NCBI GenBank assembly: GCA_021521415.1
Contig: JAIQDT010003797.1
Coordinates: forward strand, 62,001 to 126,000
DNA length: 64,000 nucleotides
Source: Bidens hawaiensis
Lineage: Eukaryota > Streptophyta > Magnoliopsida > Asterales > Asteraceae
Reading direction: 5' to 3'
This document shows positions 23,504-35,107 of this stretch, piece by piece. Position 1 is the stretch's first letter. Each line of letters opens with the position of its first letter. The translations under genes were made by a program, and so were the position numbers. The notes beneath the pieces were generated by a model. That model saw only the letters and a list, made by a program, of their open reading frames with translations, did not search any database and was not told where the DNA came from.

Positions 23504-24033
23504 AACAAAACAAAATATGGTGTACAAAATCACATTTTTATGGATTATCATCCAAGTTACAAGATTTATACTTACAAATCAGTCAAGTTGGAAAGTTTGG
23601 CAAATGCAGTAGGCAAGTCCCCAGTGAAATTATTTGAAGATATAATACTGGATATACAAAGTTTTACAATAATGATATTACTTTTCCTTCTTGGTTTTTG
23701 AAAGCAAATTATATAAGTTAAAAGAGGTAAAGAAAAAAAAACTTGGAGAAGATAAAAAATAGTACAGCTTATTCAAATTTTTTAAGTTTGCAATCTCTTC
23801 AGGCATGAGCCCTGAAAAGCGATTTCCTTCCAGAATCCTAAAAAAAAAAGTTGAGGCAAATGACAATCAAATTTAAGTAGATGTACACATGTAATTATAT
23901 ATACTCTTAAATTATTCATTATTTATATTTAAATCAGTGAAGAAGTGGTGATGGCGCTTACAATTCTTCAAGTTTGGTCATTCTGGTTATCGCATGTGGA
24001 AATGGCCCAGAAAGCTGGTTTCCTTTTAGTGAG
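22677..24033 (-). pseudogene. RLK exons: six LRR units
   Basis: Exons 24033-23962 (LKGNQLSGPFPHAITRM), 23837-23766 (LEGNRFSGLMPEEIANLKN), 23647-23576 (SSNNFTGDLPTAFAKLSN), 23325-23257 (ISDNNFTGKIPNFINARK), 22925-22854 (CCSFEGPIPSSISGLTEL), 22748-22677 (LRISDLKGEASTFPILKD). Five are 72 bp and one is 69 bp. Each starts one base into a codon and ends two bases into one, so they concatenate without shift. The last shows the family's SDL-G-FPxLKDM irregular repeat. All open. Farther upstream the next exon could not be found, because Helitrons occupy 24060-25138. Confidence 0.88.
23449..23501. repeat. (TA)n microsatellite
   Basis: Over 20 TA units between two LRR exons. Confidence 0.95.
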
Positions 24034-24059
24034 CTCCATATATATACTAGAAATTAACA

Positions 24060-25138
24060 TATATCTTAAATCTTAAATCTTAAATATATATAAATGAAAA
24101 CTCTCTAAATTCTCTCAAGCCATCAAATTGCTTTATTTTTAAATGAATGCTTCTCATGCATTCGACCCGAATTCATGGGTATGGGTCTCACCTAATCCAT
24201 ATAGCCCTTAAACGGGTTATAACATCTCATTATATTAAAAATTAATCTCATCAAATATTTAATATGAAAAATCCTATAAAACAGGGAACTAAAAACCAAT
24301 ATCCATTTAAAAAAAAATATTTATAATTAAGAAACAATTTTATGGTGAAAAAAAATAAGTGGGTCATGGGTCTCACTAAACCCGAACAACTTTTAAACCG
24401 GGTATAACATCTCATTTATTTATGAAATCCTTTTATCATCAAATCATAAGTATATCGTAACTTTCTTACAATAAATAAAACTCATTTATTTGTGAAACCC
24501 TTTTATCATCAAATCCTAAGTATATTATTAACTTTCTTACAATAAATAAAATTAAAATTAAAAAATATATATAAATATTATAAACGAATAATGTAAAACA
24601 ACATATGAGCATGAAAATAAATTACGATACATGTTGCGCGCAAATAAAAAAAGGAAAATGAAAGAAAAACTATAAAACAAAGAATCTTAAACTTAAATAT
24701 ATATAAACGAAATCCTTAAAAGCTCTATGGTTGCTTCTTACATTCTCTCAAGCCATCAGATTGTTTTATTTGTAAATGAAGGTTTCTCATGCATTTGGCC
24801 TCAATTCACGGGTATGAGTCTCACTAAACCCATATAACATTAAACGCGTTATAACATCTCATTATATTAAAAAATAATCTCACCTTGATATGAAATCTTA
24901 TAAAATAGGGATATACTGAAAATTAGTATCCAGTTTTTCTAAGAGAAAGATATTATTTACATTAAGTAACAATTTTATAGTAAAAAACCCATAGTTTTTA
25001 AACGGGTTATAACATCTCATTTATTTGTACTCTAAGTATATTATTAACTTTCTTAAAATAAAAAATAAAATCCAAAAAATATAAATATTAGACACGCAAA
25101 AGAAACACAACCCCCGTAATACGGGGGATAAAAACTAG
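24060..25138 (+). mobile_element. Helitron(s), tandem pair sharing one 3' end
   Basis: The 3' end is a perfect hairpin CCCCCGTA-A-TACGGGGG (25111-25127), 7 nt, then CTAG at 25135-25138 and host T, the classic Helitron terminus. Upstream, the text from about 24062 is repeated in diverged form from about 24684 (CTCTCAAGCCATCA, TTCTCATGCATT, AACGGGTTATAACATCTCA). This suggests two copies head to tail, the first lacking its own hairpin. The 5' boundary is approximate. No coding capacity. Confidence 0.72.
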
Positions 25139-26571
25139 TATTATATATATATATAATATAACTATTCAAACTGCAAGATTTAGTGCCTTAACTTAATAAT
25201 TATACGTCATTAATCCTTATAATAAATAAACCATATAATAAATGTGAATTGGTTTTGTTTATTTTTCATTTTTAGCATAACATTTAATGCATTTATTATA
25301 ATATGTTTAAATATAAGTTTGAAACAAATTATTGCATTATCGAAATTATCAACATAAAATCTTTTTATTTTCGTAATTACATCCTTTGAACCTATAATAT
25401 GTTTTAACATCAAGTGAAACTTATTTTCATTAGATTATATAAACAGATATTAGCATTAATCTTATATAAGTTTGTAACTATTGTAAACATGTTAAACTTC
25501 TATCAAGGAACTGAACTGAACTCGAACATGGCTTAAGTTTGTTTGAGACGAGTCTTAACTCAAGTTCAAACATAAAAAAATAAGCTCAAACTTGGAGATA
25601 TTAAGAACATCGAGCTCTAATATATAACATGCCACTTTATTATGGTTACTTAAAACTATGTTATAAAAGCATGCCACTTATATTAAATTTACTTTGTATG
25701 TTGATCTTTAACCAACATAAAATGAGAAGTTATGTTGACAAAATGAGTAAAAAAAAAATCTAAAAACATTGTTGAAAACGTAACACGTAAAAGTCATATA
25801 ACAACTTTTAACGCATATAACCACTATAAAATCACATGTTACATAAATTTACGTTAAACTACATCTTATTCTCATATGTAATGGTCACAAGGGAAAGAAG
25901 AAACATTGGTGAAGTAGTCATAACATAATATGCAATTTATGTAGAGTTACTAGTTATACTAAGTCATATAACATAAGAGAGTGAAGTGTCTCACTTAAAT
26001 CTGTTTAAAAAGGTAGCCTATCAAATGCACTTTAGCTAGCACGAATTGTATCATAGCCAAATTGAAGTTCTAAGATATTTTTTTTTAAGTTTTAAATTCA
26101 TTGAAATTATTTTTCTTTTTGAACTACAAATTTGTTTTAACTTAATTGACTACTATGAGCCCAAACTATCTATGATCTGTTATGGATTCCGTTGTGATTT
26201 TAATAGGTTATTGTATAAATAAAGAGAGATAAAAATTGAATGATGGAGGTAAAAGTTAAAATTTTGTTCAATACTTAAATAACAAAAAATGCTTCTAATA
26301 AATGTGTTATCCCAATACAAATATGTCATTCCTTTAACACCAAAACTAAAATTACTACAACAATTTCATCTTTATTTTAGTTGATTTTTTAATTTGTTTG
26401 AAAATATTGCATTATACAGGGTTTGAATCATTTACCTTATATTTCACATATTAAACACCTTACCACACAATCAAAGTGGGAATGACTAATTTAATTTGAA
26501 ATATTTGCTCTCGATGATCTTTGATTTTTCAAATAGGACAACTTTTTTTTAAGTATTTGTAAATTTACATA
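25139..26571. other. AT-rich DNA, nothing recognised
   Basis: Could still be 5' intron of the kinase gene. I looked for the missing N-terminal LRR exons on the minus strand and did not find them. Confidence 0.5.
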
Positions 26572-27300
26572 TCTATACTATATATAATGCAGGAGTGATG
26601 GACCACTTAAAACTTTTACGTGATTAATTGACGTAAAAGAATTATGATAAGATATTGGGTTCTTACGTTAGTACACCATCCCTTCTCCCACGCCCACCTG
26701 TCAGGTATACTGCCCATATTGCCCGATTTGCAGGGGTGTTCATGTTCAGTTTAAAACCATGAAACCGTTCAAACCCGTCACCGGTTTGGTTTCATAGTCA
26801 GTTTTTGCTTTTACTTCCGGTCGGTCGGCTTCAAAGTTTCAAAAACATTGCAAACGGTTTGGTTTACGATTATACCCAAAACGGGTTGGATAAAATGACT
26901 GTAAAGTATTAATTAAATATTAACTTTTAATTAACTTTAACACCATTTAAATATCCATATTATCCATATTATACTTAAATAAAATTAAAGTATACTCTTT
27001 ATGCAAAGCGGGCTAACTCAATTGTTATAAATTATACTTTATATTAGCCCTAATCCAAGTGCCCAACCTGAATTCTCAAACCATCCATTTAGTTTTTATC
27101 CTAAAAAACTAAAGGGTGGTTTGGTTCATTTAGATCTGAATGAGCCAGATCTGAATAAGCTTGTATCCCATTCAGCAATAACATGAGTCAGAATGATTCA
27201 GACACGATTTTAACTATTCTAATTTCCATATGAAATTACCGTAATTTAGAACTCCTTGATCAACATGGATTAAGTCCATTTACCGGAATAACATTGATCA
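26572..27300. mobile_element. Helitron-like 5' end and fragment
   Basis: TCTATACTATATATAATG at 26572 preceded by A is the 5' end seen again at 46590. The AAACCG...GGTTTGG stretch near 26760-26880 matches internal text of the 47-kb copies. No 3' terminus seen. Confidence 0.5.
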
Positions 27301-27990
27301 ACATGGATTGGTCCAAAACATTAAAGGGAATTGGATTTGGGAAATGATAGTTAAGTCAATCAGTAAACTCAACGATGAAAACATAATTCCGCTTTCGGTT
27401 ATTAGAAAAAAAGTTGGGAATGGGAATAGTACTTTGTTTTGGAAAGATGTGTGGATTGGAAATAGTCCGTTGCGTTCTCAGTTCCCTAGATTATTCAATC
27501 TAGAGATAAACAAAGATTGCTTCCTTAATGAGAAGTTGGTTGACAAGGATTGGGTGTGGAATTGGAGAAGGCAATTGAGGGGTGGGGTGGAGGATGCTCA
27601 ACGTATCGAGATGATATCCATTCTCTCTTCTTTTTCCTTGTCTAATTATGATGATAAGTGAAGGTGGAAGCTGGAATCAGATGATCTTTTTCTCGGTAAA
27701 AGGAATTAGATCGTATCTTGATCGGTGGGAGGCTCCGAGTGGTTATTCTCCAACGAGATGGAACAAGTGTACGCCTAGAAAGGTCAATATTTTGGTTTGG
27801 AGATTGCTATTGGATCGTTTGCCAACGAGGTATAATTTAAGCATAAAAGGTTTAGATATCCCTTCTATTTATTGCCTGATGTGTTCGAATTCGGTGGAAG
27901 TGTTGGATCATATCTGTGGAGGTTGTGTTATAGCATCAAATTTTGGAATTCTATTGCTCGGTGGTTAGATTTGGATTTTCTCAGTTGAAG
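27300..27990 (+). pseudogene. LINE non-LTR retrotransposon, zf-RVT 3' fragment
   Basis: The first frame reads VGNGNSTLFWKDVWIGNSPL, the conserved block just after plant LINE reverse transcriptase. The next frame has CTPRKVNILVWRLLLDRLPTR and CLMCSNSVEVLDHI, the reverse-transcriptase zinc-binding domain (PF13966). There is a stop at 27659-27661 between the blocks and a frameshift near 27920 (IKFWNSIARWLDL appears in another frame). RT and endonuclease parts are absent, so this is a 5'-truncated copy, as LINEs usually are. Confidence 0.85.
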
Positions 27991-28047
27991 GAATTAGATT
28001 GTATCTTGGTTGTGCACCGATTTGTTTTTTCATAGAATGGTCAGAGC

Positions 28048-28671
28048 GTGTTTGTGTTAGTATCTACCGAAAATGAATATGCACTTCAAGTGTTTGATGA
28101 AATGCCTGGCGGTTTTGACAATGAAATTGCAAAATACGATCATAACACCATTGATTTTGAGGTATTAGATATTTTCACTGGCTTTGTGGTTGTTGGTTCT
28201 TGTTCGCCTTTTGGTGTTGATTTTGAAGAAACAAAATATTATGGGGTTCATGGTTTAACCTCTACTGAAAAACTTCAATGTCATCGAGAGGTTGGAATGT
28301 CTATACCATTCAGAGAGAATGGGGTATCTGTTATTAAACCTTCTATTGATTATTTGCAGAATGAGTCTCCTGTTAGTGTTCATTTTGATTGGTGTAAATG
28401 GGGACCATTACCTATAATTATTGTTTTAAATACACTTGATGATGTGGTTATGGTTATAGAATTAGATGCTCCAACATACCAAATTCATTTTTATCAACAA
28501 GAAGGCCATGAGATACTTTCGCCGAGTCCTTTTAGTTTTGTTCCTATTACAATTCCTTTAGCTAAGTGTTTCCTCCATATACATGTTGAGAACCAGTCAC
28601 TTGCAAAAATGATTATGGTAATGAGCAGGTTCAACCTGTACTTTCTTGGTCTACAACGTCGATTCAAGTAA
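28048..28671 (+). CDS. Unrecognised 207-aa ORF
   Basis: Open for 207 codons from an ATG. The N-terminus YALQVFDEMPGG resembles the end of a PPR repeat, but no further PPR pattern follows. There is no membrane segment or obvious motif. Neighbours are a LINE end upstream and retrotransposon-like sequence downstream. It could be a captured gene fragment or the remains of an element protein. I cannot assign a function. Confidence 0.3.
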   Translation: MFVLVSTENEYALQVFDEMPGGFDNEIAKYDHNTIDFEVLDIFTGFVVVGSCSPFGVDFEETKYYGVHGLTSTEKLQCHREVGMSIPFRENGVSVIKPSIDYLQNESPVSVHFDWCKWGPLPIIIVLNTLDDVVMVIELDAPTYQIHFYQQEGHEILSPSPFSFVPITIPLAKCFLHIHVENQSLAKMIMVMSRFNLYFLGLQRRFK

Positions 28672-30244
28672 GTGAAACGTCTGAATTACTCCGGTCAATT
28701 CGGGCTATGTTACCTATGCACCTTGACGAATTGATCGGAACAAATTTTGGTTTTTAAACTGACCCAATCCCCATAACAACGCCGTATCTTAATGGGGATG
28801 TTAAGTGGTTTCAGCATGGTGGTGACGCTATTCCGCAGCTTCGTAACTCGGCTACGGTAATAATTCTTGAAGAAATGAATCGGTTGATCATTAGGTAAGC
28901 CACCTTGGTGCCCCCTCTTTTTTTTATTTTGGTCACAACATTCCTAATTGAATGGTATGGCCTTCAACAAATAATGCACATGCTACTTATAGTCATACTC
29001 AGATTGGATCTATGGGTATATGGTTCCAATTTTATTTGTTATTTTAGGTCGTTGTGCACGCTTTTCGAGTACTGGGTATACTCAGATGATGGACTCCTGT
29101 TTTCAAGTTTTTCCGGTTACTATTTCTGACCACTCTTTAGTTGCACATAGCTTAGCCGAGGCTATGAGAAATTTTGAGATTGATTATGGTAACATAAGAA
29201 TAGTATTCACAGCAAACATACAAAGCTTAATTGTTAATAATTTTGCGCCCACCTTTTATTTTTCCATTTTTGAGCCTTCTGTTACTATTCCTATGGTATG
29301 GCGGTGGCCTCGGAGTTATTATATGAGGAAAGGTGCTAGTAGGGGCATTTTGGTCAAGCTGTTAAGTTTATACACAAGAGAGTATGCGGAAAAATCTGAA
29401 GTTTAGGTCACAATGGACTTTTTGGTGATCAAATGTAAATTTTGGAATATGTTTATATATTTGGTCCAGTTGCACCTGTTATCCAGAAGACAAGATATTG
29501 ACAAATTTGAAATTGGTATCCAAGTTGACTTTTTGGTGCTCAAATATGAATTATGGGATATGTTGACTCTTTTGATCAACGTTAAGTTCTGGTGCGCCCT
29601 GCGCATAAAAATCAGTCCAGATCAAGTGTGTGGTTGGCCGCAGTAGTTTTATAAGATTACAAGTTGCTTGAGGTTTTCGATGTCCATTAACTGTGCTACT
29701 GCTAAAGATCAATTCAATGAAATCATTTCATTTGTTGAAGTAGTTAAGGATTGTGGGCTGACTTTTATGACCTTAGTTGCAGTTCAACTTCTGTTATTTT
29801 CATTGTGGTGAAACTTGTAGTGTGGACCCCCAAGTAATTAATACATTCAACTTGGAAGCTCCAAGTGACTTTATTTTTGTAAAGGGTATATCGGTCTTCA
29901 TCCGGAAACACAAAATGAAATTCAAGCATTATCCAACACAATTTTATACCATCAAGGGTATTTTGGTCATTTATGAAAGCACGCATAAAGCGGTTTCTGT
30001 GGGTTATGCTTATTTTTTTCTCACAAATGATTTTTACGGATCTAAAATGATATGTGGAATGGGTTCGAAGTTTTGGTCAGCACTGACTACAAAGTCAACC
30101 TCGATCAAATTAAAGGATTGGTGTGGCGTTTATTGCCCGTGTTTTGGTGTTTATATACATGATGCGGTTATACTTGTTTCAACCCGACCCGTTAGGAAAT
30201 TCCTTTCACCTTGAGGACAAGGTGATTCTGAAAGGGTGGGGTAA
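28672..30244 (+). other. Unclassified, probable retrotransposon 3' region
   Basis: Only short overlapping frames. A segment GACTTTTTGGTG-TCAAAT... occurs twice about 110 bp apart (29411, 29526). Near 30200-30244 CACCTTGAGGACAAGGTGA then AAAGGGTGGGGTAA resembles the end of a gypsy pol and a polypurine tract before a possible LTR start TGTTATGAACC (30245). Confidence 0.35.
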
Positions 30245-30459
30245 TGTTATGAACCATACGCCCAACATGGCCCAACCTAATAGCCCATCTAAAGAGCCCA
30301 ACTAAGTTGTTGCATCAGTCAGAGATTATAATGCGGATAGAGATCGAGACGGTGGATATGATGAAAATTGATTGGGATGTTGCTGGCTTCTTCTTACCCA
30401 TCTCATACTCTGTGAATTCTAAGTTTCTCATCCCATTCTCTAATAGCTATCTTATTCTA

Positions 30460-32052
30460 AAGAAGATGGGTAGAACTATTAAATGATTATGATTGTGAAA
30501 TTAAATACCATCCGGGTAAGGCCAATATAGTAGCTGATGCTTTAAGCCGAAAGGACAGAGTTAAATCGTTAAGGGCACGGGCACTCGGAATGATTATCCA
30601 AAGTAGCTTAACCGAACAAATTCGTGTTGCACAAGACGAAGCCTTAAAAGCAGATCAATTAGAAAAGGAAGAACTACATGGGAATGAAAAAAAATTTTGA
30701 GAAGAAAATTGACGAAATATATTACTACAAAAACCGGGTCTGGATTCCAACACTTCATAAACTTCGTGAATTGATTCTTGATGAAGCACACAAGTCCAAA
30801 TATTCTATTCATACAGGTACAGATAAGATGTATAAAGATGTTAAAGGATGTAGCCTTGTATCTAAGTAAGTGTGCAACGTGTGCAAGGATTAAGGCGGAA
30901 TATCCAAAACCTTCGGGAATGTTACAACAACCCGAAATCCCACAGTGGAAATGGGAACAAATAACCATGGATTTCGTAACACATCTGCCCAAAACCTCTC
31001 GAGGGCACAATGCCATTTGGGTAATTGTAGATCGATTAACCAAATCCGCACAATTTATTCCAATCCGTAACACTTACTCTACCGAGAAACTTGCCCAGAT
31101 TTACATTGATGAAATTGTGTCTCGACACGGGGTACCTCTTTCGATTATTTCAGATCGAGACAGTCACTTTACTTCACATTTTTGGCAAGCACTTCAAGAA
31201 GCTCTGGGAACCCGAATAGACCTGAGTACCGCTTACCATCCCCAAACTGATGGTCAATCCGAACGAACTACCCAAACCTTAGAAGATTTACTTCGTGCTT
31301 GTGTACTGGACTTCAAAGGGAATTGGGATCAACACCTCCCGCTCATTGAATTCTCTTACAATAATAGTTACCATAGCAGTATACAAGCAGCACCTTATGA
31401 AGCCTTTTACGGGCGAAAATGTAGATCACCACTTTGTTGGACAGAGGTGGGTGATACTCAAATTTCAAGATCTGATTTGATTCAAGAAACAACCGATAAG
31501 ATTCACAAGATTAAACGAAAGTTGAAAGCCGCCCGGGACCGACAGAAGAGTTATGCTGATATTCTTAGAAAACCGTTATCTTTTGAAATAGGCGACAAGG
31601 TGTTTTTGAATGTATCGCTGTGGAAAGGTGTTATAAGGTTTGGAAAGACCAGTAAATTAGCCCCGAGATACATTGGACCTTTTGAGATTGTTGCAAAAAT
31701 TGGTCCCGTAGCCTACCGATTAAAATTACCCTTAGAACTAAGCACTATTCACGATGTGTTTCATGTATCGAATCTGAAAAAGTGTTTGATTGATGAAACG
31801 ACAATAGTACCACTGGAAGATGTTCAGATTGATGAAAAGCTCAACTTCGTAGAGGAACCGGTAGAGATTGTGGATGCGAAAACTAAACAGTTACGACACA
31901 ACAAAATTTCATTGGTAAAAGTTCGGTGGAACTCAAAACAAGGACCCGGATTTACTTGGGAACGAAAGGACGAATTCCGAAAGAAATACCCACACCTGTT
32001 CCCTAAAAAGAAAACCGCTGACACATTAAATTTCGGGGACGAAATTTCTTAA
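30460..32052 (+). pseudogene. Ty3/gypsy pol 3' part: RNase H end, integrase, C-terminal domain
   Basis: Opens in RNase H ([19 protein letters not shown]). A frameshift in an A-run near 30690 is followed by the integrase N-terminus ([20 protein letters not shown]), with a second shift near 30845. It then stays open through the integrase core MDFVTHLPK...[43 protein letters not shown] (D-D-E) and the GPF/Y region [11 protein letters not shown]. The C-terminus has a [19 protein letters not shown] block like gypsy chromodomain-type tails. Upstream gag, PR and RT are missing: the copy is 5'-truncated. It is followed at once by its 3' LTR. Confidence 0.9.
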
Positions 32053-32063
32053 CGGGGGGAGAA

Positions 32064-35000
32064 TGTGACATTCGTGACAAAACGAGGTATACCTTATTCA
32101 CTACGTAGCGAGTAAACGATAAATTGGTTAATTCATAGTGCTTAAACGAGTAACCGACTGATACAGATTATGACCCGTATATATACTGAGGGGTCATATA
32201 TGAGTTATATATATATTATAGTTGCTAACATAATGATATTTAGGCCCCAGTACGTTTAAAACCATTTAAACGAAAAAGGTTTCGTTTATTGATACGCTAT
32301 GAGTTTAAATGCAATCGTTAACATCAAAACGAGCATTGTAGCATCCGTTAAGCCGAAAAAGATTTATAAAACACTTATATGACATGTTCTAAGCAATCCG
32401 TGAAAATATTTTGGATTTTTACAACGAGTCAGTACGTTTTTCTTATTTTATAAAATAGGCTGAAAAACACTCGTTTTCGCGCTGTTTTTCACACTCGAAC
32501 TAGTTTTCTTGCGAAAAACCAGACCCAAATTAAATTTTGGACCGAAAATTTAGCATGGAACGAAAACCAAGGCACCAATGGGCCAAAAAGAGGCCCATTG
32601 GGCCCCTCCTTTCTTCCGGCCGCAAAAAGGGGAAATACCCCATCCTTTTTTTAGTACCTTTTATATACTAAACTAAAATTAGATATTTACAAACCAAGTC
32701 GAAAACCTTCATTTTCTGCAGACCATCTTCAACTTTCAGCCAAACCCTAAAGGTACTTCATAATTTCTCATTTATTTCAAGCTTGATTAGTAAGGTTAAA
32801 ACATGAAAAATTAGTTCTTGATTAGTTTTAAACATGTTTAACCATTCAAAAACCATAAAAATCAAGTAAAATCATCTTTTGATGTTAAACATGTCTAAAA
32901 AGCAGAAACATATAGATTTTTGGTCAAAAACGCGGATTAGAACATGAATACAACGTTTTTACGGTTTGAAAGTTCGATTTGAAACAAAAACCGAAACCCT
33001 AACTAACAAGGCTGTTCAATGGATGATTTATGCTTGGTTTGATGTTACATGATATGTAGATACACTGAGTTTGCAACCCAAGACCCGGAGAGTCGTTTAA
33101 GCCATCGAAAATCGCCGAAAACCGACTAGGTATTACCGGTTAACTCGTTTAGGGGCTGTTTGTGCTTCGATTGTGACGTGATTGTTTTTAGGTTATGAAA
33201 CTTTGCAGGGACATCAGGGATCACATAAGTGAGTCCCTGTTAAATTTGGTAAGTTTTCGATAAACGAAGAATATTTGGCGAATTTATTACCGTTTATTGG
33301 CGTTTATTTGGGAAAAATAGGTAAACTTCATGAAAAATTATGAAATTTGGTTTGGAACCCAGAAATATTATGTTAAGATCACTGGAAAAAGTTGAGAACA
33401 TTTGGATATGTATAAGTATTTTTTGTGCAATTGTGTTTTAATCGAGTTTTAATAGACGAAAAACGCGCAAAAATGCATTTTGGCCAAATAGTTAGATTCT
33501 GGAGATTTTGCAGGGACTATGTGATGATATTAAGACAACTTGGGAAAACTATCGGGTTTTTCGGATGTCGTTTGTTATAAACGGGCTATTTATTACTTAA
33601 TTATAACACATTAAATGAATTTTTATAAATAAATAATTAATCATAAAATTTCTGAAAATACTTTTATAAAATTCTCCATATTTTAGTTTATTTTTACAAA
33701 AGTTTCCATAATTTATATATAAGTACATAATTAGTTATGATTAATCAAAGATTTAAACTATAATTGTTTTAACGAAATCGGCAGTTTTGTGTTTAACGGA
33801 CTGACTGGTATGTCAAAATGTCAAAAGTGGTCAAATATCATATTTTTGGATGAATTTGATAAAAAAAACTTTCTACGAGAATTCCGGACAATTCGGGTGG
33901 ATTGTACGCGTTTTGTATAATCAAACCCGTGTGAAAACGGAAACGAACCCTGCGATCAATCCAGATACCGAGACTTCAAAATTCTTTCATAAATCAAATC
34001 ATTTATTCAATCAATATATTTACTTAAGTTTGTGTGAACTTACCTAATCCCGAAACGCATAAACGATCAATTTGGCTAGGCTCAGAAAACGGTGAAACTG
34101 AGCCAAGTCTGATTTTGAACATTTCATAGTATACAACGTCACAATCTAAGGCTATGGTCATGTTCTGGGCCTCACAGCTATAACCAGATTAGTTATATAG
34201 CCCGATTTGGATTAAACACGGTACTAGTATTAACAGTACGATACCGGTTATAGGATTCAAACTATAAACGAGGCATATTACTACTGACGTGTATTACCTG
34301 CTCAAACTACGATAAGGTGAGTTTCACGACCTCACTTTCTAAACTGTTTTACGCACTTTTGGGGTGGAAAACATGTTTACATATACTTATATACTTGAAA
34401 ACGTGTGATGATGTGGATTATCTAAGTACTAACACTTGAAAGTCCCCACAAACACAAGTGATTAACTTCGTGCCGGTGACGTGTGGATAGTACTATCGGT
34501 TTGACAAACCCAACTGACAGAGCCGGTGGGGTATGCCGGAACGTGTTAACCCAGTTGCACATTGTCATTTATACTTATTACATTATACTATGTGGTGTTA
34601 GACATAGTACATACTTGGGGCAAAGTGGCTGTTAAATGCCAACGGGAGTACATGGGTAAGGGTGGCCATGCGATTTAGCTTGTTTCGGTTTCATTTGTGG
34701 CTTAGTATAATACATCATACACATACTTATATACATACGTACTATGAACTTTACGAACTCGTATACTGACTTTGTTTGTACTCGTGAAACTTGAAACTCA
34801 CCAACTAGACGTAGTTGACCCGTTTTAACATGCTTTTTAGGTAAGCCGAAGTTGGAATGAATTGCTTACGTGCTTGGTGTTAGAAGCAAATTTGAATAGC
34901 TGTGAATAAATGCAAATACATAGTAATGAATAAGAAGCCCGTGAACTGGTTATGTGATTTTCATCTAGTTTGTAAACTTAGTACCAACCCATGTAATATG

Positions 35001-35107
35001 ATGTAAATTAGTTTGTTGAATTTCTTTATAAACAATGTGGTTGATACCAGTGTTATCTGTTACATTCCCGTATTACGCTTCCGCAACTACCTAGTGGGGG
35101 TGTGACA
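32064..35107 (+). repeat. 3' LTR of the gypsy element
   Basis: 3044 bp from TGTGACATTCGTGACA, after the purine tract GGGGGGAGAA, to GGGGGTGTGACA. No gene inside. The downstream neighbour is Tat integrase coding sequence with no gap, so the element was inserted into that gene. No matching 5' LTR is in the window. Confidence 0.85.

Larger units (their letters stand above)
1..24033 (-). pseudogene. LRR-malectin receptor-like kinase gene (LRR-VIII-2 type), split by nested retrotransposons
   Basis: Exons read on the minus strand, N- to C-terminal: 24033-23962, 23837-23766, 23647-23576, 23325-23257, 22925-22854, 22748-22677, 20846-20775, 6007-5936, 5797-5741, 5571-5503, 4101-4043, 3957-3596, 3068-2873, 1732-1583, 1513-1392, 1301-1091, 236-1 (continues off the window). 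Most LRR exons are 69 or 72 bp, each one repeat, and all junctions keep phase. The order LRR, malectin, TM, kinase is that of plasma-membrane RLKs of Arabidopsis subfamily LRR-VIII-2 (At1g07650/At1g53440 type). Lesions: TAG at 3596-3598, TAA at 1119-1121, TAG at 42-44 (repeated at 100-102), and a 58-bp tandem duplication at 9-124. The signal peptide and first LRRs were not found upstream of 24033. The family is certain; loss of function is inferred from the stops. Confidence 0.88.

Noticed and set aside
28048..28120. PPR protein suggested by ALQVFDEMP
   Set aside because: Only one short match and no 35-residue periodicity afterwards.
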